A stretch of DNA of 6,650 nt. Source: Bacteroidales bacterium (GTDB taxonomy: Bacteria; Bacteroidota; Bacteroidia; Bacteroidales; Muribaculaceae). The notes under the pieces were generated by a model. The model was not told where the DNA came from and ran no database searches. It saw nothing but the letters and a program-made list of their open reading frames with translations. A program made the position numbers and the translations under genes. Where the stretch lies: assembly GCA_004554255.1 (NCBI GenBank), contig SFNC01000104.1, positions 1 to 6,650 of the forward strand, in the 5' to 3' direction. Shown in pieces: positions 1 to 6,516 of this stretch (the first letter of the stretch is position 1; every line of letters starts with the position of its first letter).

Positions 1-62
1 TTATAGAACAGGACAGCCTTTTTGAGCGCTTCTCTGACCTGTGCGATATCTTTGAAAATCAT
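1..62 (-). CDS. Possible N-terminal fragment of an unknown protein, cut by the left edge
   Basis: A minus-strand reading from the ATG at 60-62 stays open to the window edge and gives about 20 residues beginning MIFKDIAQVREALKKAVLFY, which looks like a short amphipathic helix. It lies in the same frame as the upstream PspC gene, and no stop intervenes after the PspC TGA at 162-164, so a start further upstream cannot be excluded, although no other ATG lies in that stretch. No promoter matching TAnnTTTG was found before it. The alternative is the exact antisense register on the plus strand, an open reading from position 3 to a TAG at 72-74, which would be the C-terminus of a convergent gene. Purines are more frequent at the first codon position in the minus reading (14 of 20 versus 10 of 20), a weak preference. 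The function is unknown and the call is tentative. Confidence 0.3.
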   Translation of the reverse strand, partial: MIFKDIAQVREALKKAVLFY

Positions 63-161
63 GCCTTTGAATAGTTCGTTTTTAAGCGTGTTGTTTATTA
101 TTATGCTGTCAAGCCCCTCAGGTTGTGATATTTTTGAGATGGGGTGACGTGCGGGTTGGGG

Positions 162-1769
162 TCAGTTTTTGTGGAGGATGAATTCGGTTGCGGAGAACCA
201 GGAGCCGTTCCAGCCGGAGGCGGGGCTGAGGTTGGTGATGCCGTAGGTGATGAGGCTGTCGCCGGCGACTTCGATGTTGCCGATGTTGACGCGCGACCAG
301 CCGTAGCCGTGGCTGTTGTTGGCGTCGGCATACTGTTTCATGAGCATGCGGTTGCTGTCGGTGAGTGTTGTGTCGGCGAGGGCTTCTACGGCTTTGTTCC
401 ATATTTCGCCGCCTTCTTTGCCGTAGGCGATGACGGGGGAGGCGTAGCGGCCGGCGGAGGTGTGGGCGAAGATTTCCACGCCTTCGCCGTTGGTGCGGGC
501 CACTGCCGAGAGGGTATAGGTGCCGGGCGCCACTTTCTCTTCGCGGACGATTTCGGCGGCCATTGTGCCTTCTGATTCCCAGACGTCAAGGTAATATTTG
601 TTGCTATAGCCGGAGTAGTGTTCGCCCTTGTTGATGAGGTCGCCGCGCACGTTGTTGTCGCGTGCGATGATCCATCCGTCGGCGTTCAGCATTTTCTCTG
701 ACCTTGAGCGTTCGGCGCTGCGGTAGTCCTCGTATCTGTCCCGGTAATGTCTGTTAGCCTCGTTTTTGTAGGCGGTGGCAAGTGGGATAAATGTGCTGAA
801 GAAGATGCCTGCCGAGACTGTGAAGAGGATAATGGCGGCTATGGCGACCCAGGGGCGCACGCGGGATTTGTGGCCCGAAAGAATGAAGATGCTGTAGCTT
901 GCGAGGGTTATGACGAGTATGAGCCCGACTGCGGCAGAGATGAACGCCACGGTTATCATGGCTGTCGGACAGGCGCTTATGCTCAGGGCAAAGATTTCGT
1001 CAAAGACGATGGTGCCGCCGGAGGTGGCCATTATGGACTGTATGTAGAGGAATATGACAAACGCGAGGGCGCATACGGCGGCGATGATGAGTCCGCCGCA
1101 GGCTATGTAGGCGATGCCTCGGAAGATGGCGCCGATGATTTGTCCCAGGCGGGTCGCCAGCCCCGGGAGCTCGCTGCCGGTGCGCATCTTGTTGACATTT
1201 TCGAGAATCATGTTGCGGATGGTTTCCATGTTTACGGGCTCGCCTTTCATCTCGAGGCGCTGCAGGGGTGTCTCCGCCGCCGGAATGCATACCCATGCGA
1301 TCAGGTAGGCGGCTATGAACCATCCGCAGGAAACGAAGACGAAGATGACGGCGATAATGCGCAGCCACGACAGCTTCATGCCGGTGTATTCGGCCAGGCC
1401 CGCCAGCACGCCCGCCACTACGCCGCGCTCTGTGTCGCGGAAGAGTTTTTTCCTGGCAGGGGCTTCGGGCATGGTATCGCTATGTGTCTCAGGCTCAGGC
1501 TCATTGTCCGAGCCAAGCTCCTCAGGGCTGCCGATTCGGGTTATAATGTTTTTTATGTCGGCAACGGAGACGGACTGCACGCCGCTGCTGATGAGTTCGT
1601 TTATCAGTTCGGCCACGCGGGCCTCTATGTCGGTGACTATTTCCTGTCCGCCGGGGTGCGACATGAAATACTTTTGCAGGCTCTGGAGGTAGTTGTTGAG
1701 CAGGTTGTAGGCATCTTCGTCGAAGGGGTAGAGCATGCCGAACATATTTACATTTATGGTCTTTTTCAT
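162..1769 (-). CDS. PspC-domain multi-pass membrane protein with a large C-terminal domain
   Basis: This 535-residue protein starts with a charged cytoplasmic region (1-106), followed by a PspC domain at about 107-165 (KKLFRDTERGVVAGVLAGLAEYTG then a hydrophobic stretch), the phage-shock/envelope-stress fold. The linker with MKGEPVN (174-180) is typical of Bacteroidota PspC proteins. Further hydrophobic segments lie at about 212-243, 265-297 and 305-331. The loop SGHKSRVRPW (298-307) is positively charged and the 247-259 loop is not, so the positive-inside rule places residues 332-535 in the periplasm if the PspC segment forms a hairpin; this is inference. That C-terminal part begins with a charged, possibly coiled stretch (334-360) and continues with strand-like sequence (APGTYTLSAVARTNGEG, 414-430; WFSATEFILHKN, 524-535) suggesting a beta-sandwich. 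The gene follows the PadR gene after 18 bases and is surely co-transcribed, so PadR probably represses it. The exact signal or ligand is unknown. Confidence 0.85.
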   Translation of the reverse strand: MKKTINVNMFGMLYPFDEDAYNLLNNYLQSLQKYFMSHPGGQEIVTDIEARVAELINELISSGVQSVSVADIKNIITRIGSPEELGSDNEPEPETHSDTMPEAPARKKLFRDTERGVVAGVLAGLAEYTGMKLSWLRIIAVIFVFVSCGWFIAAYLIAWVCIPAAETPLQRLEMKGEPVNMETIRNMILENVNKMRTGSELPGLATRLGQIIGAIFRGIAYIACGGLIIAAVCALAFVIFLYIQSIMATSGGTIVFDEIFALSISACPTAMITVAFISAAVGLILVITLASYSIFILSGHKSRVRPWVAIAAIILFTVSAGIFFSTFIPLATAYKNEANRHYRDRYEDYRSAERSRSEKMLNADGWIIARDNNVRGDLINKGEHYSGYSNKYYLDVWESEGTMAAEIVREEKVAPGTYTLSAVARTNGEGVEIFAHTSAGRYASPVIAYGKEGGEIWNKAVEALADTTLTDSNRMLMKQYADANNSHGYGWSRVNIGNIEVAGDSLITYGITNLSPASGWNGSWFSATEFILHKN

Positions 1770-1787
1770 TGGAGAAAGTTTTGTGGA

Positions 1788-2135
1788 TTAATTGGGGAGG
1801 ATTTGTGATTCGGTGCCTTTGAGGCGGTTGACTGTTGTGGTCAGGCTCAGCCAGGCGGCGTCGAGCTGCGCAAGTACTTGCTCGCCGGAGGGCGTGAGGA
1901 TGTAGTACTTTCGCGGCGGCCCCTGCGTTGACTCGCGCCACTCGTAGCTGAGTAGCCCGTCGTTCTTTAGCCGCGTTAGCAGCGGATATATGGTGCCTTC
2001 CACCACAATCAGCTCTGCGGCCTTGAGCCTGACGATGATGTCGGAGGCATAGCATGCTTCCTTGCGCAACAGAAGCATTACGCAATATTCCAACATGCCT
2101 TTACGCATCTGTGATTTAGCGTTGTCAACATTCAT
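1788..2135 (-). CDS. PadR family transcriptional regulator
   Basis: This 115-residue protein is a small winged-helix repressor of the PadR family, of normal length for the short PadR subfamily. Seen in sequence: the opening helix QMRKGMLEYCVMLLLRK (9-25), the recognition-helix region ending VVEGTIYPLLTRLKNDGLL (44-62), and the wing ESTQGPPRKYYILTPSG (68-84). The GTIYPLLTRL and GPPRKYY blocks are the family hallmarks. The short C-terminal helix (85-108) would form the dimer interface. The ATG at 2133-2135 is chosen because the conserved region begins right after it and a good promoter lies 33 bases upstream. The gene heads a two-gene unit with the PspC-domain protein. An inverted repeat over its promoter suggests that it represses itself and the downstream gene until an unknown ligand or envelope signal releases it. 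The family call is secure; target and inducer are inferred. Confidence 0.94.
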   Translation of the reverse strand: MNVDNAKSQMRKGMLEYCVMLLLRKEACYASDIIVRLKAAELIVVEGTIYPLLTRLKNDGLLSYEWRESTQGPPRKYYILTPSGEQVLAQLDAAWLSLTTTVNRLKGTESQILPN

Positions 2136-2167
2136 GATTAATAGAGTTTATATTTTGAATTCGGCAG

Positions 2168-2199
2168 CAAAGGTATGTAATATTTATGTACTATGCAAT
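2168..2199 (-). promoter_or_regulatory. Bacteroidota-type promoter of the padR-pspC unit
   Basis: On the minus strand TACCTTTG (2168-2175) matches the -7 consensus TAnnTTTG of the primary Bacteroidota sigma factor exactly. ATTG (2196-2199) sits 20 bases upstream and fits the -33 element (TTTG/TTG). Transcription would start near 2161-2164, leaving a leader of roughly 25-30 bases before the PadR ATG. Confidence 0.7.
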
Positions 2200-2208
2200 A
2201 CATAGTAC
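2188..2208. promoter_or_regulatory. Inverted repeat, probable PadR operator
   Basis: GTACTATG (2188-2195) and CATAGTAC (2201-2208) are perfect 8-bp inverted arms with a 5-base centre CAATA. The palindrome surrounds the presumed -33 element of the PadR promoter, so a bound dimer would block RNA polymerase. PadR-family operators are usually AT-rich dyads of about this size next to their own gene. Binding by this PadR is inferred from position and symmetry. Confidence 0.7.
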
Positions 2209-2219
2209 TATATTTTTGC

Positions 2220-2246
2220 AAAAAAATCTCCGGCGGCTGCCGGAGA
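2220..2246 (-). terminator. Intrinsic terminator of the epimerase-HD unit
   Basis: TCTCCGGC (2227-2234) and GCCGGAGA (2239-2246) form a perfect 8-bp GC-rich stem with a 4-base loop. On the minus strand it is followed at once by seven T residues (2226 down to 2220). It lies about 80 bases past the HD gene stop and only 11 bases before the PadR operator, so it separates the two transcription units. Confidence 0.88.
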
Positions 2247-2282
2247 CGTAGAAAAATTTAGTAATTTTGTGGTTGAAAAGTT

Positions 2283-2306
2283 GGCGTATGCGCGATTACA
2301 TACGCC
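2283..2306. repeat. Second stem-loop in the 3' region of the HD gene
   Basis: GGCGTATG (2283-2290) and CATACGCC (2299-2306) are perfect 8-bp inverted arms with an 8-base loop. The minus-strand sequence after it is only AACTTTTC, so it is a poor terminator by itself. It could protect the transcript 3' end or assist the terminator at 2220-2246. No function is proven. Confidence 0.45.
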
Positions 2307-2325
2307 CGGTTAACCCTCAAGCGTG

Positions 2326-2964
2326 TCAGCGGGAGGTTTCTTGGTCAAAGATGCGGTCGAAGATTGCGCGCAGGGCGTCGCTGTCAGCGATGATTCCGTG
2401 TAACTCCTTGAGTTTGCGGGCATTGTCGCTCCAGGGTATGCAGATTTTGAGGTATCCTCCGGGGCCGTATTTCTCCTGCAGATGCTCCATGGTGCGGGAG
2501 TAGTGCCCCTCGCGGGAAAGCTCGGGATAGTGTCCGAGCCCATACTGTATTGTGCGTCGGATAATCGTTTCGGGGTCAATGAAGCGGTCGGCCTCGGCCA
2601 CCACGCAGCCGTAATCGGTGCGTGGCATGCCGCTTTTGGACGCCCGGTGGTCCTCTATGGCACATCGCATGGTATCTATCTGTGCATCAGAGAAATGCTG
2701 TTGCACAAACGTATCGGCCATGAGGATTTTTCCCGAGTCTATATGATGGTTCTCGCGGCCGTTTATGAGGCCGAGGTCGTGGAACGCGGCAATGATATAT
2801 ACCATGTCGGCGTCCAGCTGCGGCATACGTCCGGCCAGCTCAAGGCTCTGCGAGATAACCATTTCGGCATGGTCGCGGCGGTGAGCCTTGTCAAAGCCGT
2901 CGTATCGCGGCAGGATGTCGTGCTCTACATATTCTACTATTTCGGGCGAAACCGTAGGTTTCAT
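2326..2964 (-). CDS. HD-domain metal-dependent hydrolase
   Basis: This 212-residue cytoplasmic protein has the HD superfamily metal site: H32 in AHRRDHAEMVI (27-37), the H62-D63 pair in AAFHDLGLING (59-69), further histidines at H73, H74 and H106 (EDHRASK), and D126 in VAEADRFID (122-130). All expected ligands are present, so an active phosphohydrolase is likely; the substrate (nucleotide, cyclic nucleotide or another phosphoester) cannot be told. The remaining 80 residues are helical and not recognised. No signal peptide or membrane segment is visible. The ATG at 2962-2964 lies one base after the TGA of the epimerase gene, so the two are translationally coupled, and the transcript ends at the stem-loop at 2220-2246. 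Whether it works with the epimerase or merely shares its promoter is open. Confidence 0.88.
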   Translation of the reverse strand: MKPTVSPEIVEYVEHDILPRYDGFDKAHRRDHAEMVISQSLELAGRMPQLDADMVYIIAAFHDLGLINGRENHHIDSGKILMADTFVQQHFSDAQIDTMRCAIEDHRASKSGMPRTDYGCVVAEADRFIDPETIIRRTIQYGLGHYPELSREGHYSRTMEHLQEKYGPGGYLKICIPWSDNARKLKELHGIIADSDALRAIFDRIFDQETSR

Positions 2965-2965
2965 A

Positions 2966-4018
2966 TCACAGATTGTAAAAATCCTTGAACCACGCCACGG
3001 TACGGTCTATGCCGCTCTGCAAGGGCGTGCAGGGCTTGAATCCGGTAGCCTCGCCGAGGGCCGATGAGTCGGCATAAGTCTGATACACATCGCCGGGCTG
3101 CATGGGCAGGAAGTCCTTCTTTGCCTCGCGGCCTATGGCTATTTCTATGCAGTGTATGTAGTCCATGAGGCGCGTAGGTTGCTGATTGCCAATATTGTAT
3201 ATGCGATAGGGCGCGGGCGATGTCGCCGGGTCGGGATGCTCCTCGTCCCAGTCCTTGTTGCCCTGCGGAATAACGTCAAGGATGCGTATCACGCCCTCTA
3301 CAATATCGTCTATATATGTAAAATCGCGCAGCATGTCGCCATTGTTGAAGACCTTTATGGCACGGTCGTGCAGAATGGCATCAATGAACAGGAACGGCGA
3401 CATGTCGGGGCGTCCCCAGGGGCCGTAAACCGTGAAAAAGCGCAGGCCGGTGGTGGGAATGCCGTATAGCTTGGAGTACGCGTGGGCCATCAGCTCGTTG
3501 CTTTTCTTGGTGGCGGCATACAGCGATACGGGATGGGCGATGCCATCGTGCTCGGAGAACGGAACCTTGCCGTTGAGGCCGTAAACGCTTGACGACGAGG
3601 CGTAAACCAGGTGCTTGACATTGTTGTGGCGGCAACCCTCCAGCACGTTGATAAATCCGTCGACATTACTCTCTATATAAGCCTGCGGATTGGTGATGGA
3701 ATAGCGGACGCCGGCCTGTGCGCCAAGGTTGATGACAGCATCGAAAGCCCCGTTGGCAAACAGCATCTGCATGGCCTGAGTGTCCTCAAGATTCATGCGC
3801 ACAAACGAAAAACGCTCGTCCGACCCACTCTGCACAAATTTATACCATGACACATCCTGCTTGGCGATGCCTAGACCGGCGAGGCGCCCGTACTTAAGCT
3901 CAGGGTCGTAATAATCGTTTATATTGTCAAGTCCTACAACCGTGTCGCCGCGATCCAGCAGGCGTCGGCACACCGCGCTGCCTATAAAACCGGCGGCTCC
4001 CGTAACTAATACTTTCAT
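2966..4018 (-). CDS. NAD-dependent sugar nucleotide epimerase, UDP-glucuronate 4-epimerase type
   Basis: This 350-residue extended SDR enzyme most likely interconverts UDP-glucuronate and UDP-galacturonate in the cytoplasm, supplying precursors for surface polysaccharide. Seen in sequence: the NAD-binding GAAGFIG (7-13) and D31 in GLDNINDYYD, NLGAQAGVRYS (97-107), where the UDP-glucuronate epimerase subgroup usually has HLAAQAGVRYS, SSSSVYG (141-147), catalytic Y167 and K171 in YAATKKSNE, RFFTVYGPWGRPDM (193-206) and RDFTYIDDIVEGV (231-243). The AQAGVRYS and GPWGRPDM blocks favour the glucuronate group over GalE. Length is normal for the family (about 330-350). The first ATG is used; the GxxGxxG motif begins six residues later, as expected. 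The gene has its own promoter just upstream and is followed by the HD hydrolase gene. Other 4-epimerase specificities cannot be ruled out from motifs alone. Confidence 0.92.
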   Translation of the reverse strand: MKVLVTGAAGFIGSAVCRRLLDRGDTVVGLDNINDYYDPELKYGRLAGLGIAKQDVSWYKFVQSGSDERFSFVRMNLEDTQAMQMLFANGAFDAVINLGAQAGVRYSITNPQAYIESNVDGFINVLEGCRHNNVKHLVYASSSSVYGLNGKVPFSEHDGIAHPVSLYAATKKSNELMAHAYSKLYGIPTTGLRFFTVYGPWGRPDMSPFLFIDAILHDRAIKVFNNGDMLRDFTYIDDIVEGVIRILDVIPQGNKDWDEEHPDPATSPAPYRIYNIGNQQPTRLMDYIHCIEIAIGREAKKDFLPMQPGDVYQTYADSSALGEATGFKPCTPLQSGIDRTVAWFKDFYNL

Positions 4019-4132
4019 AGTGGTTTACAAATATATGTGTTTCAGCCAACAAAATTAGCAAAAAAAACAGAACCACGCAAATCTCCATCCCGCCGCCGGG
4101 AAAAAGTTACACACTCCACCCGCATCCGCAAA
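4019..4132. other. Intergenic region between the MBL hydrolase and the epimerase
   Basis: This 114-base spacer holds the -7 element at 4028-4035, an eight-base T run on the minus strand (4061-4068) and a short 5-bp stem (4088-4092 with 4097-4101). The T run is not preceded by a stable hairpin, so no convincing terminator for the upstream acyl-chain genes is seen, and read-through into the epimerase is possible. Confidence 0.5.
4028..4035 (-). promoter_or_regulatory. -7 promoter element upstream of the epimerase gene
   Basis: TATATTTG on the minus strand matches TAnnTTTG exactly and ends 9 bases before the ATG. A -33 element is not well placed: TTTG motifs lie 14 and 23 bases upstream, against an expected 19-21. 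The predicted start would leave a leader of only about 3-6 bases. Confidence 0.5.
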
Positions 4133-4690
4133 TCACTTCCCCTCCGCCGTCCCCTCCCCGTGCCCCGGTAAAACCGAGCGGTTTTCGGCGGCGGCGAGTA
4201 TCAGTGTCTCGGAGGCGCGCGCGGCCGCTTTGTCTCCGCCGGGTAGGTTTGTGACTGTTCTCAGGCCGGGGATGTAGGCATCGCCGGTGAATATGGCAGT
4301 GTCTGTGCGCCAGGTTATGCAGCTGGGGTGGTGCCCGGGGGTGTGAATGGCCTGTATTTCAATGCCGTTAATGTTCAGCATCTCGCCGTCGGCCACGGTT
4401 TTTATTCTGTCCGGATGATCAAAGACAAACGGACAGTCGTGGTATTTAGACATGTTGAGCTTTGCGTCGGTAAGGGCGCGGGCTCCGGCGGCGTTTGTGT
4501 ATACAGTCACTGCGGGATTGCGTTCGGCCAGGGCATTTAGGCCATAGATATGGTCGAAGTGCGCATGCGTCAGCAGTACCGCCGAGACATTGTCTAAGTC
4601 CTGGTCGTCGCCGGGGTCCACGATAATGTCACCCATCCGGTAGGTCACCGAACCGAACAGTGAGTTTATGTGTGCACGTATGTGGTGCAT
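4133..4690 (-). CDS. MBL-fold metallo-hydrolase
   Basis: This 185-residue protein belongs to the metallo-beta-lactamase superfamily and has a complete two-metal site: THAHFDH (H42, H44, D46, H47), H120 in HTPGHHP, D137 in FTGDAYIPG, and H177 in LPGHGEG. The N-terminal DIIVDPGD block (21-28) is typical of small glyoxalase II-like hydrolases, which cleave thioesters, lactones or related bonds. It stops 8 residues after the last metal ligand, whereas relatives often continue for another 20-30, so the C-terminus is short. The start at 4688-4690 is the first ATG after an in-frame stop, 10 bases past the ketoacyl synthase stop, so the gene belongs to the same operon. In this context a thioesterase acting on an acyl-ACP or acyl-CoA is plausible; this is inference, since the family is too broad for sequence alone to fix a substrate. 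Confidence 0.88.
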   Translation of the reverse strand: MHHIRAHINSLFGSVTYRMGDIIVDPGDDQDLDNVSAVLLTHAHFDHIYGLNALAERNPAVTVYTNAAGARALTDAKLNMSKYHDCPFVFDHPDRIKTVADGEMLNINGIEIQAIHTPGHHPSCITWRTDTAIFTGDAYIPGLRTVTNLPGGDKAAARASETLILAAAENRSVLPGHGEGTAEGK

Positions 4691-4700
4691 CCGCGGGCGG

Positions 4701-5759
4701 TTATACCTCTACGATGTCCGAAATTTTGAGATTGTGGAACGGCACTATGCCGCTGGCCCATGTCATACCTACGCCGAATGCGCTGAGCAGCAGACGTTTG
4801 TCACCGTCCATCCGTCCTTTCAGAGCATCGGCTATGGTCAGTGGTACAGAGACCGACGAGGTGTTGCCGTACTTGTGTATAGTAGACGGTATGCGCGAGG
4901 TGTCGAGCTTCAGCTTTTTAGCCAGATAGCTGTTTATGAAGTTGTTGGCCTGGTGGAAAATATAAAAGTCAAGGTCAGCGGCCTCCACCCCGGCGTGGGC
5001 GAGAAGCCGTTTTATGTCCTTGGGAATCTCCACGATTACGAAGTTGAAGACATCGGCGCCCTTCATATATCCCTGTTCGTCGTTGCGGATATTGCCGTAC
5101 TCGTCCACTACCTTTTCCTTGAGCGACTCGGGCGACGAAGGGTTTCTGTAACCTCCGGCGTCAATCTTGATAAGATCGCCGCGTGAGCCGTCCGAGTTCA
5201 GCGAGAAGAAACTGTCGCCGAAGGCATCCGATTTCTCCACCAGCGCGGCCACGCCGCCATCGCCGAACAGGAAGGCCGTCCTCCGGTCCTTAGGCGAGTA
5301 AACCTTGGAACGCGTCTCGCCGTCCAGAATCAGCGCCTTGCGGATACCGCCTCCCGACATCATGGAAAATACCACCGACAGCCCGTAGATGAACGCCGAG
5401 CAGCCCAGAGTAATGTCGAAAGCGATTGTCGACTTGGGCAACCCCAGCCGTTCCTGCAGCAACACTGATGTCGCCGGCATGCGATAATCCGGTGTCTGCG
5501 AGATAAATACCAGGAGGTCAATCTCGCTGCGGTCTATATTGTTGTCGGCGATAAGTTTTTCGGCGGCGGCGAAGCAAAGGTCTGACGAACAAGTGTCGGC
5601 ATCGGCGAACCTGCGCTCGTAAATCCCGACCTTGTCCACCACCTGCTTCACCTGCGCGGCATCGAAAAACTGCGTGTACTCATAATTATTTATAACATGG
5701 CGGGGCACAGCGGCCGCCAAAGCCGTCACGCCCACGCCATTGAATTGTAGAAAAGCCAT
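4701..5759 (-). CDS. 3-oxoacyl-ACP synthase III (FabH-like KAS III)
   Basis: This 352-residue thiolase-fold enzyme of KAS III type would condense an acyl-CoA or acyl-ACP starter with malonyl-ACP, or transfer an acyl group. The triad is complete: C120 in FDITLGCSAFIYGLS, H269 in YIFHQANNF, and N299 in HKYGNTSSVSVPL. The FGDGG block (165-169) and the C-terminal SAFGVGMTWAS (326-336) are also family hallmarks. Length is slightly above housekeeping FabH (about 320-330). FabH usually has AC rather than GC before the catalytic region, and GNTSSVSVP resembles KAS III paralogues of specialised pathways, so this is probably not the housekeeping enzyme. It starts 7 bases after the SDR stop and is followed by the MBL gene after 10 bases. 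A second KAS III-like gene lies two positions upstream, so the two may act in sequence or as partners. Starter and product are unknown. Confidence 0.92.
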   Translation of the reverse strand: MAFLQFNGVGVTALAAAVPRHVINNYEYTQFFDAAQVKQVVDKVGIYERRFADADTCSSDLCFAAAEKLIADNNIDRSEIDLLVFISQTPDYRMPATSVLLQERLGLPKSTIAFDITLGCSAFIYGLSVVFSMMSGGGIRKALILDGETRSKVYSPKDRRTAFLFGDGGVAALVEKSDAFGDSFFSLNSDGSRGDLIKIDAGGYRNPSSPESLKEKVVDEYGNIRNDEQGYMKGADVFNFVIVEIPKDIKRLLAHAGVEAADLDFYIFHQANNFINSYLAKKLKLDTSRIPSTIHKYGNTSSVSVPLTIADALKGRMDGDKRLLLSAFGVGMTWASGIVPFHNLKISDIVEV

Positions 5760-5766
5760 TGTCTTT

Positions 5767-6516
5767 TTAAATTATAGAAATCCCTCCGTCAATAAAGAGG
5801 TCAGTGCCGGTAACCCACTCGGAAGCATCGCTGAGAAGATATACAGCGCCGTTTGCCACATCCTCCGCTTTGCCATAACGGCCACAGGGATAGCGTTTTG
5901 CGTCCTCGGCAAGTTGCTCCTCTGTCAGCGTCCCACGGTGAATCAGCGGCGTGTCAATCATCCCCGGGCAGATACAGTTAACTCTAATTTTGCGCGGTGC
6001 AAACTCGCGTGCACAGAATTTGGCATACGACCCCAGGGCGGCCTTTGTCGCGCCATAGATAGCGCCGCCGGGAGCGAATCGTGTCACACCGCCCACAGAG
6101 TCTATCAGCACCACCGAACCGCCCTTGTTTATGCGCTTCTTCTTGTACAACATCCTCAGAATCTCAACAGTAGAGAAGAAATTGAGGTTGAAAAGCATGT
6201 CCATATGTTCCTTGTCGCAGAACTGTACCGGCAAGTTAATAGCTTTCCCGGCACAAAGCACAACACCGTCCACACTATCAATCTCCGAGACAATCTGCTG
6301 AACCACAGACGCATCCGTGACATCACCGAGAATCATACGGTGTCCTTCGCCATCAAGTTCGCCGAGAGTCTCGCGCAGACGCTCCTCATTGCGGGCATTC
6401 AGGATAATGACGGCACCCATTCGCGAAGCAGCAATGGCAATTGCCTTGCCGATACCCGAGGACGCACCCGTCACAAAAACAGTCTTGCCTGCAAGCGAAA
6501 AGGGATTATAGCTCAT
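5767..6516 (-). CDS. SDR family oxidoreductase, 3-oxoacyl-ACP reductase (FabG-like)
   Basis: This 249-residue classical short-chain dehydrogenase is of standard FabG length. Seen in sequence: cofactor motif TGASSGIG (16-23), the basic patch NAR (40-42) that favours NADPH, GDVTD (64-68), catalytic S140, and Y154 with K158 in YGATK; PGMIDTP (184-190) and a C-terminal DGG (243-245) complete the fold. The usual NNAG is LCAG here (87-90), a change at a structural asparagine. Between two KAS III-like genes it most likely reduces a 3-ketoacyl thioester to the 3-hydroxyacyl form, though SDR motifs also fit sugar or alcohol dehydrogenases. Its ATG overlaps the stop of the upstream KAS III-like gene in an ATGA (6513-6516), so translation is coupled. 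Hand counting gives 32 of 60 G/C third positions in the first 60 codons, against 9 of 45 in the overlapping upstream gene. Confidence 0.9.
   Translation of the reverse strand: MSYNPFSLAGKTVFVTGASSGIGKAIAIAASRMGAVIILNARNEERLRETLGELDGEGHRMILGDVTDASVVQQIVSEIDSVDGVVLCAGKAINLPVQFCDKEHMDMLFNLNFFSTVEILRMLYKKKRINKGGSVVLIDSVGGVTRFAPGGAIYGATKAALGSYAKFCAREFAPRKIRVNCICPGMIDTPLIHRGTLTEEQLAEDAKRYPCGRYGKAEDVANGAVYLLSDASEWVTGTDLFIDGGISII

Noticed and set aside
113..143. Inverted match CCCCTCA with TGAGATGGGG as a terminator after PspC
   Set aside because: The pairing needs a 2-base bulge and a long loop and has no adjacent T tract on either strand.
747..1808. Long plus-strand open reading (353 codons) opposite the PspC gene
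   Set aside because: It is antisense to a well-supported membrane protein gene, has low-complexity acidic composition and no recognisable motif; GC-rich codon bias on the other strand explains it.
1522..2085. Minus-strand reading overlapping both PadR and PspC genes in another frame
   Set aside because: Arg/His/Ala-rich composition typical of an out-of-frame GC-rich reading; it conflicts with two recognised genes.
2482..2988. Plus-strand open reading opposite the HD hydrolase gene
   Set aside because: It covers the conserved HD motifs in antisense and crosses the epimerase-HD junction; no family features seen.
4088..4101. Stem TCCCG/CGGGA as terminator of the acyl-chain operon
   Set aside because: The stem is only 5 bp and on the minus strand is not followed by a T run; the T run at 4061-4068 is 20 bases further on.
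4076..4134. Direct repeat CGCAAATC at 4076-4083 and 4127-4134
   Set aside because: An 8-base repeat in two copies is expected by chance in a region of this size and has no attached features of a mobile element.
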